Notes: generated from the letters alone by a model not told the origin. Shown: positions 1-9,491, numbered from the stretch's first letter. The stretch is DNA of 64,000 nt from Clostridium sp. 1001271st1 H5 (GCF_005845215.1 NZ_SPHO01000002.1:186001-250000), one strand, 5' to 3'. Made by a program: numbers and translations.

Positions 1-495
1 GCCAGCCATTATGCCAGTCCTACAGCTAAAAGCTCAGCGGCATCCTCCCTGGATGTGGTAGTATTGGGGGCGACGCAGATAGACAAAGGGTTTAATGTAA
101 ATGTACATACGGATTCGCAGGGATATATTATCGGCGGCTCCGGAGGGCATACGGATGTGGCGGAATGTGCCAAGCTAACCATTATAGTTGCGCCTTTAAG
201 CAGGGCGAGAATGCCTGTTGTTGTAGATAAGGTAGTGTGTGTATCAACGCCCGGCAGCTCCGTCGATATGTTGGTAACACAATATGGAATTACAGTGAAT
301 CCGGTTCATAAAGGGCTGGCTGAGAAGATGGAAGATGCCGGGCTGCCCCTAAAGACCATGGAAGAGTTGGTGGAGCTGGCATATAAGATTAATGGAATTC
401 CCAGCCTGTCTGAACGAAATAAGGGCAGGGTAGTCGCACAGGTACTGAACCGGGACGGTTCGCTTCTGGATGAGATATTTGAAGTGAGGGAGTGA
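1..495 (+). CDS. citF: Citrate lyase alpha subunit (citrate CoA-transferase), C-terminal part
   Basis: Frame 1 is open from the window edge, so the gene begins upstream; about 164 C-terminal residues are present. CitF transfers CoA/ACP between acetyl and citryl groups in the ATP-independent citrate lyase complex of anaerobic citrate fermentation. The segment GGSGGHTDVAECAKLT and the following PVVVDKVVCVSTPGSSVDMLVT block, with GITVNPVHKGL, are typical of the CitF/acyl-CoA transferase C-terminus. A hairpin terminator follows directly, so citF ends its operon. The cofactor-synthesis gene citXG lies 37 kb away instead of next to it. An acetate or propionate CoA-transferase is less likely. Confidence 0.85.
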   Translation, partial: ASHYASPTAKSSAASSLDVVVLGATQIDKGFNVNVHTDSQGYIIGGSGGHTDVAECAKLTIIVAPLSRARMPVVVDKVVCVSTPGSSVDMLVTQYGITVNPVHKGLAEKMEDAGLPLKTMEELVELAYKINGIPSLSERNKGRVVAQVLNRDGSLLDEIFEVRE

Positions 496-518
496 CAGGC
501 CTATATCTGAGTATAAAA

Positions 519-556
519 GGTGCTACAGAATTTTATGGTATTCTGCAGCACCTTTT
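519..556 (+). terminator. Intrinsic terminator after citF
   Basis: The arms GGTGCT-A-CAGAAT and ATTCTG-C-AGCACC pair with one mismatch around an 8-nt loop and are followed by TTTT. The hairpin sits 24 bp after the citF stop and between convergent citF and rpoN, so it may serve both strands. Confidence 0.75.
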
Positions 557-579
557 CAGGTATGTGGCCATGAGATTAT

Positions 580-1965
580 TTATACATACTCCTTACGCCC
601 GCTGGCATCCGCAATTCCTTCCTCTTCCCTGTATTTGGCAACGGTCCGGCGGGAAATGGATATGCCGCGTTCCGCCAGCTTTTCTCCCAGAAGGCGGTCG
701 CTGTAAGGCTTCTTTTTGTTCTCTTCCTCTATGATTTCACGAAGCACCCGCTTGATATCCGCGGCAGTCACGGACTGGGCGCCGCTTTCATTGCTTCTGC
801 TTTCCTGGACAGCAACGCTGCGGGAGAAGAAGAAGTTCATGGGGTATACCCCCCAGGAGCACTGAAGGTATTTCTTGCTGACAGCCCTGCTGACAGTGGA
901 TTCGTGAATGTCCAGTTCCTGGGCAATATCCGCCAGCTTTAAGGGATTCAGATGGGCAGGACCGAAGGTGAAGAATTCCTCCTGGTGCTCAAGGATGGCC
1001 CTGGATACCTGCATCAGCGTCTTGCCGCGCTGGGTTACACACTGCTTCACCCACTCGGCCTGACGGATTTTATTGCCCAGGTATTCTTTTAATTCGGAGG
1101 ATTCCGGATTCTGGTTCATCTGGCGGTAATAGCTGTTAAGCTCAATGGTAGGATACATGGATTCATTTAACAGAATGTCAAAATGGTCCTTGAATTTTAC
1201 AATGGTCACATCCGGTATGATGTAGCGCAGCTGGTCCCTGCTGCTGAAGGATACGCCTGGCTTTGGATTCAGGGATTTGATTATCTGGCAGTAACCGGCG
1301 GTTTCAGTGGGGGAAAGGCGCAGTTTCCTGGCAATGGCCGGAATCTGGTTCTTGGCAACCATTTCAAGGCAGCTGTCAATGATGGATTCCAGTACCGGGG
1401 TCAGCATATCCCTGCGTTCCAGCTGCAGCTTAAGGCATTCCTCCAGAGTGCGGGCGCAGACTCCGGCCGGGTCCAGGGCCTGGAGGCCGGACAGGAGGTC
1501 TTCCACAATCTCTGCATTGGTTCCAAAATAGGAGGCAATGGTCTCGATACTCTCCTCCAGATAGCCCTTGTTGTCAAGACATTCCAGCATGAACTTAATG
1601 ATTTCCGTTTCCTGGTCCGTGAAGTTTTCCGTGATGAGCTGGGACCACAGATAGTCCTGAAGGGTCTCGCCGTCGTCCGTATTGATATTCCAGCTGGACT
1701 TAAAGTCGTAGTCATCGTCATTATTCTGGCGCTGGTACAGATAGTAATTCTCTTCATTAAAGGAATTGAGCCATTCCTGCTGTTCAATGGACTCGCGCTG
1801 TTCCTCCGCCGTGGGAGGTTCTACGATGTCGATTACCGGGTTTTCCAATGCCAGTTCATTGATATAGGTATTCAGTTCCTGAGATGTCATCTGAAGAATC
1901 TCAGCTGACTGAATCATCCGCTGTGATAAAGTCTGGGTTTGCTTTACCTGTAATTTTAAATCCAT
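580..1965 (-). CDS. rpoN: RNA polymerase sigma-54 factor RpoN
   Basis: 461 aa, normal family length. The N-terminal glutamine-rich region I (LQVKQTQTLSQRMIQSAEILQM, about residues 5-26) contacts activator ATPases. An acidic linker follows, then the core-binding domain, then a HTH (LADIAQELDIHESTVSRAVSKKYLQ) and the C-terminal RpoN box (ISISRRTVAKYREEEGI) that reads the -24 promoter element. The start has a purine-rich site (gaaggaag) 5' of ATG on the minus strand. It directs transcription of genes with -24/-12 promoters and needs an AAA+ activator. No such activator and no convincing -24/-12 promoter was found in this window. Confidence 0.97.
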   Translation of the reverse strand: MDLKLQVKQTQTLSQRMIQSAEILQMTSQELNTYINELALENPVIDIVEPPTAEEQRESIEQQEWLNSFNEENYYLYQRQNNDDDYDFKSSWNINTDDGETLQDYLWSQLITENFTDQETEIIKFMLECLDNKGYLEESIETIASYFGTNAEIVEDLLSGLQALDPAGVCARTLEECLKLQLERRDMLTPVLESIIDSCLEMVAKNQIPAIARKLRLSPTETAGYCQIIKSLNPKPGVSFSSRDQLRYIIPDVTIVKFKDHFDILLNESMYPTIELNSYYRQMNQNPESSELKEYLGNKIRQAEWVKQCVTQRGKTLMQVSRAILEHQEEFFTFGPAHLNPLKLADIAQELDIHESTVSRAVSKKYLQCSWGVYPMNFFFSRSVAVQESRSNESGAQSVTAADIKRVLREIIEEENKKKPYSDRLLGEKLAERGISISRRTVAKYREEEGIADASGRKEYV

Positions 1966-2206
1966 AACACTTCCTTCTTTCGTGATATCTCATATAGCTT
2001 TTAATGCATGAGTGGGGAAAAATTTCAATTGAGATAATTATAACACAGATGGCCTTTTGGTACAATGATGCACTTGGGCATTTAGAGCGGTGAAAAGAAC
2101 CGGAGTAAGTCATCCTTTAAAATCCCCCAAAGGCATGTTATAATATCGCCATGGTCCGGACCGCAGGGGCTGGCCGGAAAAATGAATTCAGGAAGGAAAC
2201 CATTTC

Positions 2207-3628
2207 ATGCTATTTAGTTCCATGATATTTTTATGGCTGTTTCTCCCCTTTGTGCTGGTCATCAATCTGATGCTGCCAATCAGGTTAAGCAACCTGTTTC
2301 TGCTGGCCATGAGCTTTATTTTTTATGCATGGGGCGAGCAGGAATATATATGGCTTCTCCTTTTGTCTCTGACGGTGAACTACGCAGGAGCCATGGGGAT
2401 GGAGGCCATGCGGGGCAGAGGCAAAGAGGCTGCCGTTACTCCGAACAGGCTGCTCCTTGTCCTGCTGGTGGCGGTGAATCTGGTATTTCTGGGATATTTT
2501 AAGTACTTTGATTTCCTGGCAGGACTCGCCAATAAGCTGGCAGGAGGGACTGTGGCGGAGCCAAGGAATCTGCTTTTGCCGGTGGGTATATCCTTTTACA
2601 CGTTTCAGATGATATCCTATGTGGCGGATGTGTACCGGGGAACCATTGCGGCTGAGCCAAATCCGCTGAACCTGGGGCTCTATATATCCTTTTTTCCCAA
2701 GATGATACAGGGTCCCATTGAGCGCTATCAGGGGATGGGGGCATGCATCAGGGACCGCCATGTGACGCCGGAGCTGTTTGCCTGCGGAGCCAGACGGTTT
2801 ATCTACGGGCTGAGCAAGAAGCTGATACTTGCCAACCAGTTCGGCGGCGTGGTGGACAAGGTGCTTGCCAATCCCATGGACCAAATCAGCGGAGGCTTGG
2901 GCTGGTATGTGGGAATCCTGTATACACTGCAGATTTATTTTGATTTTTCCGGTTATTCGGATATGGCGGTGGGCCTTGGAAAGATGCTGGGCTTTGAACT
3001 GACTGAGAATTTTAATTATCCGTATCTGGCTAAGACAGTGGGAGAATTCTGGCGCAGGTGGCATATATCCCTCTCGGGCTGGTTTAAGGACTACCTCTAT
3101 ATCCCCCTTGGAGGAAGCAGAAAGGGGACACTGGTAACCTGCCGCAATCTGATGATTGTGTTTTTGTGCACCGGATTCTGGCATGGCGCGGGCCTGTCCT
3201 TCATTGCGTGGGGGCTGTATTACGGATGTCTGCAGGTGGCTGAGCGGCTGTTTTTAAAACGGCGGCTGGAGAGGCTGCCTGCCGCCGTCAGCTATGTTTA
3301 TATGTTCCTGGTCACTGTGGCGGGCTGGACCATGTTCCGGGCGGATTCACTGACCAGGGGCATTATCCTGCTCAGGCAGATGTTTCTTCTGCGCCCGGGT
3401 ATTTATGATACAGCCATGTATATGAACCATAAAACCACGGTGTATATGATAATAGGAATCATACTATGCGGCCCGCTGCAGGCCCTGGTTCCCTGTTTCA
3501 GGAAACATATGCAGGACGGCAGGAATATTTACCTGTCCGAATGCCTGGGACTTATACTGCTGTTTGCCTACTCCATTGTGATGGCTGTGGGCAGCACCTA
3601 TAATCCATTTATTTATTTCCGGTTTTAG
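2207..3628 (+). CDS. MBOAT family O-acyltransferase (AlgI/DltB/PatA type)
   Basis: 473 aa polytopic membrane protein. It carries the MBOAT core: FWRRWHISLSGWFKDYLYIPLGG (about residues 283-305) and the catalytic-His region FLCTGFWHGAGLSFIAWG. Members move acetyl groups across the membrane for O-acetylation of extracellular polysaccharides or wall polymers. The next gene, 8 bp downstream, encodes a DHHW/AlgX-like periplasm-facing partner, the usual two-gene arrangement. The start ATG is preceded by aggaagg. The polymer modified cannot be told from the sequence because no glycan synthesis genes are adjacent. Confidence 0.93.
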   Translation: MLFSSMIFLWLFLPFVLVINLMLPIRLSNLFLLAMSFIFYAWGEQEYIWLLLLSLTVNYAGAMGMEAMRGRGKEAAVTPNRLLLVLLVAVNLVFLGYFKYFDFLAGLANKLAGGTVAEPRNLLLPVGISFYTFQMISYVADVYRGTIAAEPNPLNLGLYISFFPKMIQGPIERYQGMGACIRDRHVTPELFACGARRFIYGLSKKLILANQFGGVVDKVLANPMDQISGGLGWYVGILYTLQIYFDFSGYSDMAVGLGKMLGFELTENFNYPYLAKTVGEFWRRWHISLSGWFKDYLYIPLGGSRKGTLVTCRNLMIVFLCTGFWHGAGLSFIAWGLYYGCLQVAERLFLKRRLERLPAAVSYVYMFLVTVAGWTMFRADSLTRGIILLRQMFLLRPGIYDTAMYMNHKTTVYMIIGIILCGPLQALVPCFRKHMQDGRNIYLSECLGLILLFAYSIVMAVGSTYNPFIYFRF

Positions 3629-3636
3629 AGAGGAGG

Positions 3637-4845
3637 ATGCAGGTGAGACAACGCACAAAAGCATATATATTTGCAGGCATGTTCCTGGGAATGATGATAC
3701 TGCCAAGACTCCTGTTTATACCTCTTAAGGATTATGTGGATACGGAGAATTACGAAAACCGGGTTTACCAGGAAAAGCCGGTGCTGGATTTCAGAAATCC
3801 CGGGGACCTTAAAGCCTACCCGGGCCGGTATGACGCCTACTTTAATGACCATCTGGCCTTTAAGAACCCCATTGTGGCTTTTGGAAAGCTAACAGATATC
3901 CACGTGTTCGGGGAGGTTACATCCGATGCCGTGCTTATGGGAAGGGACGGATGGATGTTCTATAAGCTGAAAGGGGAAATGGAGGACAGCATTGCAGACT
4001 ACCAGGGTACGAATCACTACAGTGAAGAGGAGCTGGAACGGTTCGCTACACTGCTTAAACAGGCGGATTCAAACCTGGCCTCCAAAGGGATGAGGTTGAT
4101 TTTTTACATGGTTCCCAATAAGGAACAGGTGTACAGCGAGTACATGCCATGGTCCGTGAAGGTGGTTCATGAACAATCCAAGGCGGATTTGCTGTACGCA
4201 TATCTGAGAGAGAACACGGACTGCGATGTGTATTATCCCCTGGATGAGTTCCGAAAGGCCAAGGATGACTGGTGCCAGATATACCGGAAGTATGATACCC
4301 ACTGGAATGATATGGGGGCATTCATGGCGGCCCAGATGCTGATACAGGATATAGACGGGGAGGCATTCACGCCGGAGTCATACCGCGCCTATGACATTGA
4401 CCAAAGGGGAACCTTCAGCGGGGACCTGGCAACCATGCTGAATCTCCAGAAGTATTATGACGACGACCCATTCCTTAAGGTATCAGGCTACAGGGAGGAT
4501 GTGTCCTTTGAAATGGATTACCAGAACGAGCATGAGACTGTCACCCACTATTCCTCGGATGCAGCGAGAAAGGCGGGGAAAGTCCTTATTTGCAGGGATT
4601 CTTTTGGAGTGCACATGGCTGAGTACTTTGCCAGGAATTACCCGGATGTAACTCTGATGGATTACCGGACAGAGGACTGCGGGGCAGCCGCCCTGGAGAT
4701 TCAGCCGGACGCAGTGGTGATTGAGGCGGCGGAACGGTATACGGACTATATGTTCGGTCTGCTGGAACGCCTGGGAACCGTTGGGGGCGGGGAAGGGATG
4801 CCTAAAGAGGATACCATTTTGGATGAGGGAAATGCCGGGATTTAG
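3637..4845 (+). CDS. DHHW family protein (AlgJ/AlgX-like acetyltransferase partner)
   Basis: 402 aa. A membrane anchor near residues 8-25 is followed by an extracellular SGNH-like domain. The signature DTHWNDMGAF (near residue 224) is the DHHW/AlgJ-X motif, and ICRDSFG (near residue 319) carries the likely catalytic serine. Such proteins complete transfer of the acetyl group delivered by MBOAT to a polysaccharide. The tight spacing (8 bp) to the MBOAT gene, with gagaggagg upstream of the ATG, indicates one operon. The gene overlaps the 3' end of the convergent YitT gene by 4 bp. Confidence 0.88.
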   Translation: MQVRQRTKAYIFAGMFLGMMILPRLLFIPLKDYVDTENYENRVYQEKPVLDFRNPGDLKAYPGRYDAYFNDHLAFKNPIVAFGKLTDIHVFGEVTSDAVLMGRDGWMFYKLKGEMEDSIADYQGTNHYSEEELERFATLLKQADSNLASKGMRLIFYMVPNKEQVYSEYMPWSVKVVHEQSKADLLYAYLRENTDCDVYYPLDEFRKAKDDWCQIYRKYDTHWNDMGAFMAAQMLIQDIDGEAFTPESYRAYDIDQRGTFSGDLATMLNLQKYYDDDPFLKVSGYREDVSFEMDYQNEHETVTHYSSDAARKAGKVLICRDSFGVHMAEYFARNYPDVTLMDYRTEDCGAAALEIQPDAVVIEAAERYTDYMFGLLERLGTVGGGEGMPKEDTILDEGNAGI

Positions 4846-5705
4846 CCGGTCAGGAACCCCTTTCCGATGATTTCACTGGAATTGGATATCAGCATGAAGG
4901 CCGTGGGTTCAATGGTGCGGATATAGTTGCGCAGCTTTAATGCCTGGCTGCGTTTCATGGTGGTCATAATTACCGTTTTCTCATGATGGGTAAATGCCCC
5001 CTGTGCATGGTATACCGTGGCGCTGCGGTGCAGGGTGTTGATGATATAGTCGCAAATCGGCTCCGGATCATCGCATATGATGTTAAAGCATTTGCACAGG
5101 TTAAGGTTCTCAATCACATCATCGATAACCAGGGATTTGGCTGCCAGACCAATGGTGGAGAACAGCCCTGTCTCAGGTCCGAAGATGAAGAAGGAGGATG
5201 CCGCTGCAGCCACATCCACCAGCATAAGGACTGTTCCTATATTAAGGCTGGTATATTTCTTAAGTATCATGGCGATGATATCTGTACCGCCGCTGGAAGC
5301 TCCCAGATGAAAGAGGATGGCTGTGCCCACTGCAGGCAGGAAGATGGCGAACAGCAGTTCCAGCAAGGGCTCTGTTGTCAGGGGCCTGCTTAAAGGACAG
5401 ACCCGTTCCAGCAGGGACAGGCTGATGGACATGACCATACTGGCGTAAACCGTCTTTATCCCAAAACCCTTTCCCAGGAAAATGAACCCTAATACCAGCA
5501 GGGAGGTGTTCACAATAAATGTGAAATCACTGGCAGACCACCGGCTGATTTCACTTACCACAGTGGAAAAGCCTGTGACGCCTCCGAATGCAAAGTGATT
5601 GGGGAATTTGAAAAAGTAGATTCCAACCACCATAATCCAGATGCTTACTGTAATGATGCCATATTCGGCTGCTGCGCGCCAAAATGGACTTTTTATCTCG
5701 TTCAT
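4842..5705 (-). CDS. YitT family membrane protein (DUF161/DUF2179)
   Basis: 287 aa. About five to six hydrophobic segments fill residues 15-190, including the conserved NHFAFGGVTGFSTVVSEI and LGASSGGTDIIAMIL stretches. A soluble C-terminal DUF2179 domain (about 210-287) has the typical FTHHEKTVIMTTMKRSQALKLRNYI pattern. The family is very common in Firmicutes. The function is unsettled, so only a membrane transport or sensing role is suggested. It is a monocistronic gene, convergent with the acetylation operon. Confidence 0.92.
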   Translation of the reverse strand: MNEIKSPFWRAAAEYGIITVSIWIMVVGIYFFKFPNHFAFGGVTGFSTVVSEISRWSASDFTFIVNTSLLVLGFIFLGKGFGIKTVYASMVMSISLSLLERVCPLSRPLTTEPLLELLFAIFLPAVGTAILFHLGASSGGTDIIAMILKKYTSLNIGTVLMLVDVAAAASSFFIFGPETGLFSTIGLAAKSLVIDDVIENLNLCKCFNIICDDPEPICDYIINTLHRSATVYHAQGAFTHHEKTVIMTTMKRSQALKLRNYIRTIEPTAFMLISNSSEIIGKGFLTG

Positions 5706-5819
5706 AATCCATGCTTCCCTTACCTGCTCCGTGTGCCGGATATGCGGGAAGTTTACCCCCTTTGTGACCTGACTGTCACTTAATCATTGTTGTTCCATCC
5801 ATATAATAGGCTGAAACCA

Positions 5820-5872
5820 CTACAAGTGCAATCACATTTTTTGTTGAAACAGCCACAAGTATATAACTGTAG
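5820..5872. promoter_or_regulatory. Two candidate NrdR boxes upstream of nrdA
   Basis: CTACAAGTGCAATCAC (5820-5835) and CCACAAGTATATAACT (5853-5868) share the CNACAAGT half of Firmicute NrdR boxes (ACNACAAGATATTGTG type). They are 33 bp apart, close to the three helical turns usual for NrdR tandem boxes. The match is imperfect and is inference from position before a ribonucleotide reductase operon. The rest of the 5706-6040 gap holds the nrd promoter and no gene. Confidence 0.4.
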
Positions 5873-5935
5873 CCGGGAAAGCCTTGTGAATAAGGGAGAA
5901 TACTGTATTTGGGGTGCTGGCGGCATAAAAACAGC

Positions 5936-5964
5936 TTGTAACCACTATATATATGGTTTATAAT
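5936..5964 (+). promoter_or_regulatory. nrdAB promoter with palindrome in spacer
   Basis: TTGTAA, 17 bp, TATAAT. The spacer is occupied by AACCACTATATATATGGTTT (5940-5959), an imperfect palindrome that resembles an NrdR box, so repressor binding would exclude polymerase. Because the -10 element ends at 5964, translation cannot start at the upstream in-frame codon 5963. The start at 6041 is therefore preferred. Confidence 0.6.
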
Positions 5965-6040
5965 GGTGTGCGTGGCATCCGGAAAAGGAATAAACGGATG
6001 TCAGGAAACAGATGAGAACAGAGGAGAGTGCAGGGACATC

Positions 6041-8287
6041 ATGGCGGATAGGAAAATAGAGATAGATTTGGAATATAAAGGTCTGGAATCATGCCTGGAA
6101 GGTATCGGAGCGGATTTCCAGGGGGAGGGATATGGGCTGGAGCGCCTGCTTGACAGGTACCGTTCCTTCCGCAAGCCGGGGATGAAGCCCGCAGAGGCCA
6201 TGGAAGCGCTGATTCGCTCCGCGGCGGAACTGACTTCCAAGGAAGCGCCCCGGTGGGAATTTGCGGCGGCCAGGCTGCGGTACTGCCGTTTTGCCTGCGA
6301 GATGGAGGAACAGCTTAAGGGTCTGGGAATCAGCGGACTCTATGAAAAGATTTCATATCTGACAGACCAGGGGCTGTATGGTGATTATATCCTTAAGCAC
6401 TACAGCCGGGAGGAAATAGAACAGGCGGAAGGATTTTTGGATGACGGAAGAAATAAGCTCTTTACCTATGCGGGACTGGATTTGCTCCTTAAGCGTTATG
6501 TTATCCAGGACCACAGCCACCGTCCGCTGGAAACACCGCAGGAAATGTACCTGGGCATCGCCCTGCACCTGGCCATGGAAGAAGGAAAGGAGTGCAGGAT
6601 GGAGTGGGTCCGCCGGTTTTATGATATGCTCAGCCGGATGCAGGTAACCATGGCCACCCCCACCTTGTCCAATGCCAGGAAACCATATCACCAGCTATCC
6701 AGCTGTTTTATTGACACGGTGCCGGACAGCCTGGAAGGAATATACAGAAGCGTGGATAATTTTGCCCAGGTCAGCAAATTCGGCGGGGGCATGGGCCTGT
6801 ATTTCGGAAAGGTCAGGGCAACGGGAAGCAGGATTCGGGGCTTCGAGGGGGCTGCAGGCGGCGTAATCCGCTGGATTAAGCTGGTGAACGATACGGCTGT
6901 GGCAGTGGACCAGCTGGGAATGCGCCAGGGCGCTGCTGCGGTATATCTGGATGCCTGGCACAAGGATTTGCCGGAGTTTCTTCAGCTTCGGACCAATAAC
7001 GGGGACGACCGTATGAAGGCACATGATATTTTCCCGGCAGTCTGTTTCCCGGATTTGTTCTGGAGGATGGCCAAGGAGAACCTGGACCAGGACTGGTACC
7101 TGATGTGCCCCCATGAGATTCAGACCGTGAAGGGATACTGCCTGGAGGACTGTTATGGGGAGCAGTGGGAAGAACGGTATCTGGACTGTGTGAAGGATGA
7201 CAGGATATCCAAACGCAGGGTATTGTTAAAGGATGTGGTGCGCCTGATTATCAAGTCGGCGGTGGAAACAGGCACGCCCTTTATCTTTAACCGGGATACC
7301 GTGAACAGGGCCAATCCCAACAGTCACCGGGGCATCATATACTGTTCCAACCTGTGCACGGAGATTGCCCAGAACATGTCGCCCATTGAACGTATATCCA
7401 CCCGTGTGCTGGATGTGGACGGGGAGACTGCGGTGGTCCAGACCACCCGGCCAGGGGATTTTGTGGTTTGTAATCTGGCCAGCCTATGTCTGGGGTCCAT
7501 TCATGTGGAGGATGCAGGTGAAGTGGAGGAGATTGTGGCAAGCGCCGTGAGAGCCCTGGATAATGTGATTGACCTGAATTTTTATCCCCTGGCCTACGCC
7601 GGAATCACCAACCGCAATTACAGGGGAATCGGTCTGGGAGTCAGCGGTTATCACCATATGCTGGCAAAACACGGAATCCGGTGGGAAAGTGAAGAACACC
7701 TGGCATTTGCCAATCAGGTATTTGAGCGGATTCATTACGCGGCTGTCAGGGCCAGCGCGGATTTGGCAGAGGAAAAGGGATGTTACCGGTATTTTGAGGG
7801 AAGTGAATGGCAGACCGGGGCATACTTTGAAAAGAGGGACCTTGTGAGCAGGGAGTGGAGGGAGCTGGCAGGAAGGGTGGCAGAGCATGGAATGCGCAAC
7901 GCCTATCTTCTGGCTGTGGCGCCTACCAGCAGCACCAGCATACTCTCCGGCACAACAGCCGGCCTGGACCCTGTGATGAAACGGTTTTATCTGGAAGAGA
8001 AAAAGAACGCGATTCTGCCCAGGGTTGCCCCGGATTTGACACCGCGGACCTTCTGGCTGTATAAAAGCGGATATACCATGGACCAGACCTGGACGGTACG
8101 GGCGGCAGGCGTGCGCCAGAGGCATATTGACCAGGCCCAGAGCGTGAATCTGTACATTACCAACAATTATACCATGCGGCAGCTGCTGAACCTCTATGTA
8201 CTGGCCTGGGAGAGCGGGGTCAAGACGCTCTACTATGTGCGCAGCAAGTCCCTGGAGGTGGAGGAATGCGAAAGCTGCTCCAGCTGA
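6041..8287 (+). CDS. nrdA: Class I ribonucleoside-diphosphate reductase, large (alpha) subunit
   Basis: 748 aa from ATG 6041. It reduces ribonucleotides to deoxyribonucleotides with the radical subunit encoded next. Seen: substrate-site cysteine in QLSSCFIDTV, the SNLCTEI motif with the thiyl cysteine and its Asn/Glu partners, the second redox cysteine in VVCNLASLCLG, the radical-transfer tyrosine pair in KTLYYVRS, and a C-terminal CESC thioredoxin-reactive pair. Compared with E. coli NrdA, the N-terminus begins near the end of the ATP-cone region. The cone therefore seems absent, and dATP activity control may be lost or lie elsewhere. It is co-transcribed with nrdB 68 bp downstream. An upstream in-frame start (5963) overlaps the -10 box. 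Confidence 0.95.
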   Translation: MADRKIEIDLEYKGLESCLEGIGADFQGEGYGLERLLDRYRSFRKPGMKPAEAMEALIRSAAELTSKEAPRWEFAAARLRYCRFACEMEEQLKGLGISGLYEKISYLTDQGLYGDYILKHYSREEIEQAEGFLDDGRNKLFTYAGLDLLLKRYVIQDHSHRPLETPQEMYLGIALHLAMEEGKECRMEWVRRFYDMLSRMQVTMATPTLSNARKPYHQLSSCFIDTVPDSLEGIYRSVDNFAQVSKFGGGMGLYFGKVRATGSRIRGFEGAAGGVIRWIKLVNDTAVAVDQLGMRQGAAAVYLDAWHKDLPEFLQLRTNNGDDRMKAHDIFPAVCFPDLFWRMAKENLDQDWYLMCPHEIQTVKGYCLEDCYGEQWEERYLDCVKDDRISKRRVLLKDVVRLIIKSAVETGTPFIFNRDTVNRANPNSHRGIIYCSNLCTEIAQNMSPIERISTRVLDVDGETAVVQTTRPGDFVVCNLASLCLGSIHVEDAGEVEEIVASAVRALDNVIDLNFYPLAYAGITNRNYRGIGLGVSGYHHMLAKHGIRWESEEHLAFANQVFERIHYAAVRASADLAEEKGCYRYFEGSEWQTGAYFEKRDLVSREWRELAGRVAEHGMRNAYLLAVAPTSSTSILSGTTAGLDPVMKRFYLEEKKNAILPRVAPDLTPRTFWLYKSGYTMDQTWTVRAAGVRQRHIDQAQSVNLYITNNYTMRQLLNLYVLAWESGVKTLYYVRSKSLEVEECESCSS

Positions 8288-8355
8288 CAGCTTATGCAGC
8301 GCGTTAAGACAGGGCCCATGACCATGGTATTCAGGATTTAGAAAGGATTTTCTTT

Positions 8356-9399
8356 ATGAGCATACTGACAGCAAAACCCCTGTTTAACCCTCAGGGTGAT
8401 ACGGATATGAACAGCCGGAGGATGATTGGCGGAAACACTACCAACCTCAATGACTTTAATAATATGAAATATACCTGGGCCAGCAGCTGGTACCGCCAGG
8501 CCATGAACAATTTCTGGATTCCGGAGGAAATCAACCTCAGCGCGGATGTAAAGGATTATAAGAACCTGACTGCCCCGGAGCGCACTGCCTATGACAAGAT
8601 TCTGAGTTTTCTGGTGTTTCTAGATTCCATCCAGACAGCCAACCTGCCATGTATTGCCCAGTATATCACTGCCAATGAGGTGAATCTGTGCCTCACCATA
8701 CAGGGATTCCAGGAGGCGGTGCACAGCCAGAGCTACAGCTATATGCTGGATTCCATCTGCAGCCCGGTGGAGCGGGACCGGATATTGTACCAGTGGAAGG
8801 AGGATGAACACCTTCTGCGCCGCAATACCTTTATTGGAAATCTGTATAATGAATTCCAGGAGAAGAAAGACGATGTGACTCTTCTCAGGGTCATCATGGC
8901 CAATTATATTCTGGAGGGAATTTATTTCTACAGCGGCTTCATGTTCTTTTATAACCTGGGAAGGGGAGGCAAGATGCCCGGCAGCGTCCAGGAAATCCGC
9001 TACATCAACCGGGATGAGAACACCCATCTGTGGCTGTTCCGCAATATGATTGGGGAACTTAAGAAAGAGGAGCCCCGGTTATTTACGCCGGAGATGGTGA
9101 ACATGCTTAAGTCCATGCTGGAGGAGGGGGTGGACCAGGAAATCCGGTGGGGATGCTATGTGATTGGCGACGATGTCCCGGGCCTGACCAGTGAAATGGT
9201 TACGGACTACATACGGTATCTGGGAAACCAGCGCTGGAGCGGACTGGGCTTTGGCACATTGTACGAGGGATATGGCCAGGAGCCGGAATCCATGAGATGG
9301 GTGAACCAGTATTCCAATGCAAATATGGTGAAAACAGACTTTTTTGAGGCAAAGAGCACGGCTTACGCAAAAAGTGCTGCCATTATTGATGATTTATAG
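8356..9399 (+). CDS. nrdB: Class I ribonucleoside-diphosphate reductase, small (beta) subunit
   Basis: 347 aa ferritin-like radical subunit. Metal ligands are recognisable: Asp in FLDSIQTANL, Glu and His in GFQEAVHSQSY, Glu in YILEGIYFYSG, and Glu/His in RDENTHLW. The tyrosine four residues after the first His (HSQSY) sits where the radical tyrosine of E. coli NrdB is. All ligands are intact, so this should be an active oxygen-dependent enzyme, notable in an anaerobe that presumably also has class II or III enzymes. ATG follows gaaagga. It is the second gene of nrdAB. Confidence 0.95.
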   Translation: MSILTAKPLFNPQGDTDMNSRRMIGGNTTNLNDFNNMKYTWASSWYRQAMNNFWIPEEINLSADVKDYKNLTAPERTAYDKILSFLVFLDSIQTANLPCIAQYITANEVNLCLTIQGFQEAVHSQSYSYMLDSICSPVERDRILYQWKEDEHLLRRNTFIGNLYNEFQEKKDDVTLLRVIMANYILEGIYFYSGFMFFYNLGRGGKMPGSVQEIRYINRDENTHLWLFRNMIGELKKEEPRLFTPEMVNMLKSMLEEGVDQEIRWGCYVIGDDVPGLTSEMVTDYIRYLGNQRWSGLGFGTLYEGYGQEPESMRWVNQYSNANMVKTDFFEAKSTAYAKSAAIIDDL

Positions 9400-9491
9400 A
9401 TATGGGGGTATAATGGGGCAGGGATACGGGCGTGAACCGCAGCACCGGATGCCCGGTGCCCAATTATATGAGTAACAGGAGGAGCGAAAAC

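Noticed and set aside
5963..6040. Longer N-terminus for NrdA
   Set aside because: The start codon overlaps the -10 box TATAAT (5959-5964), has no ribosome site, and the extra residues do not resemble the family.
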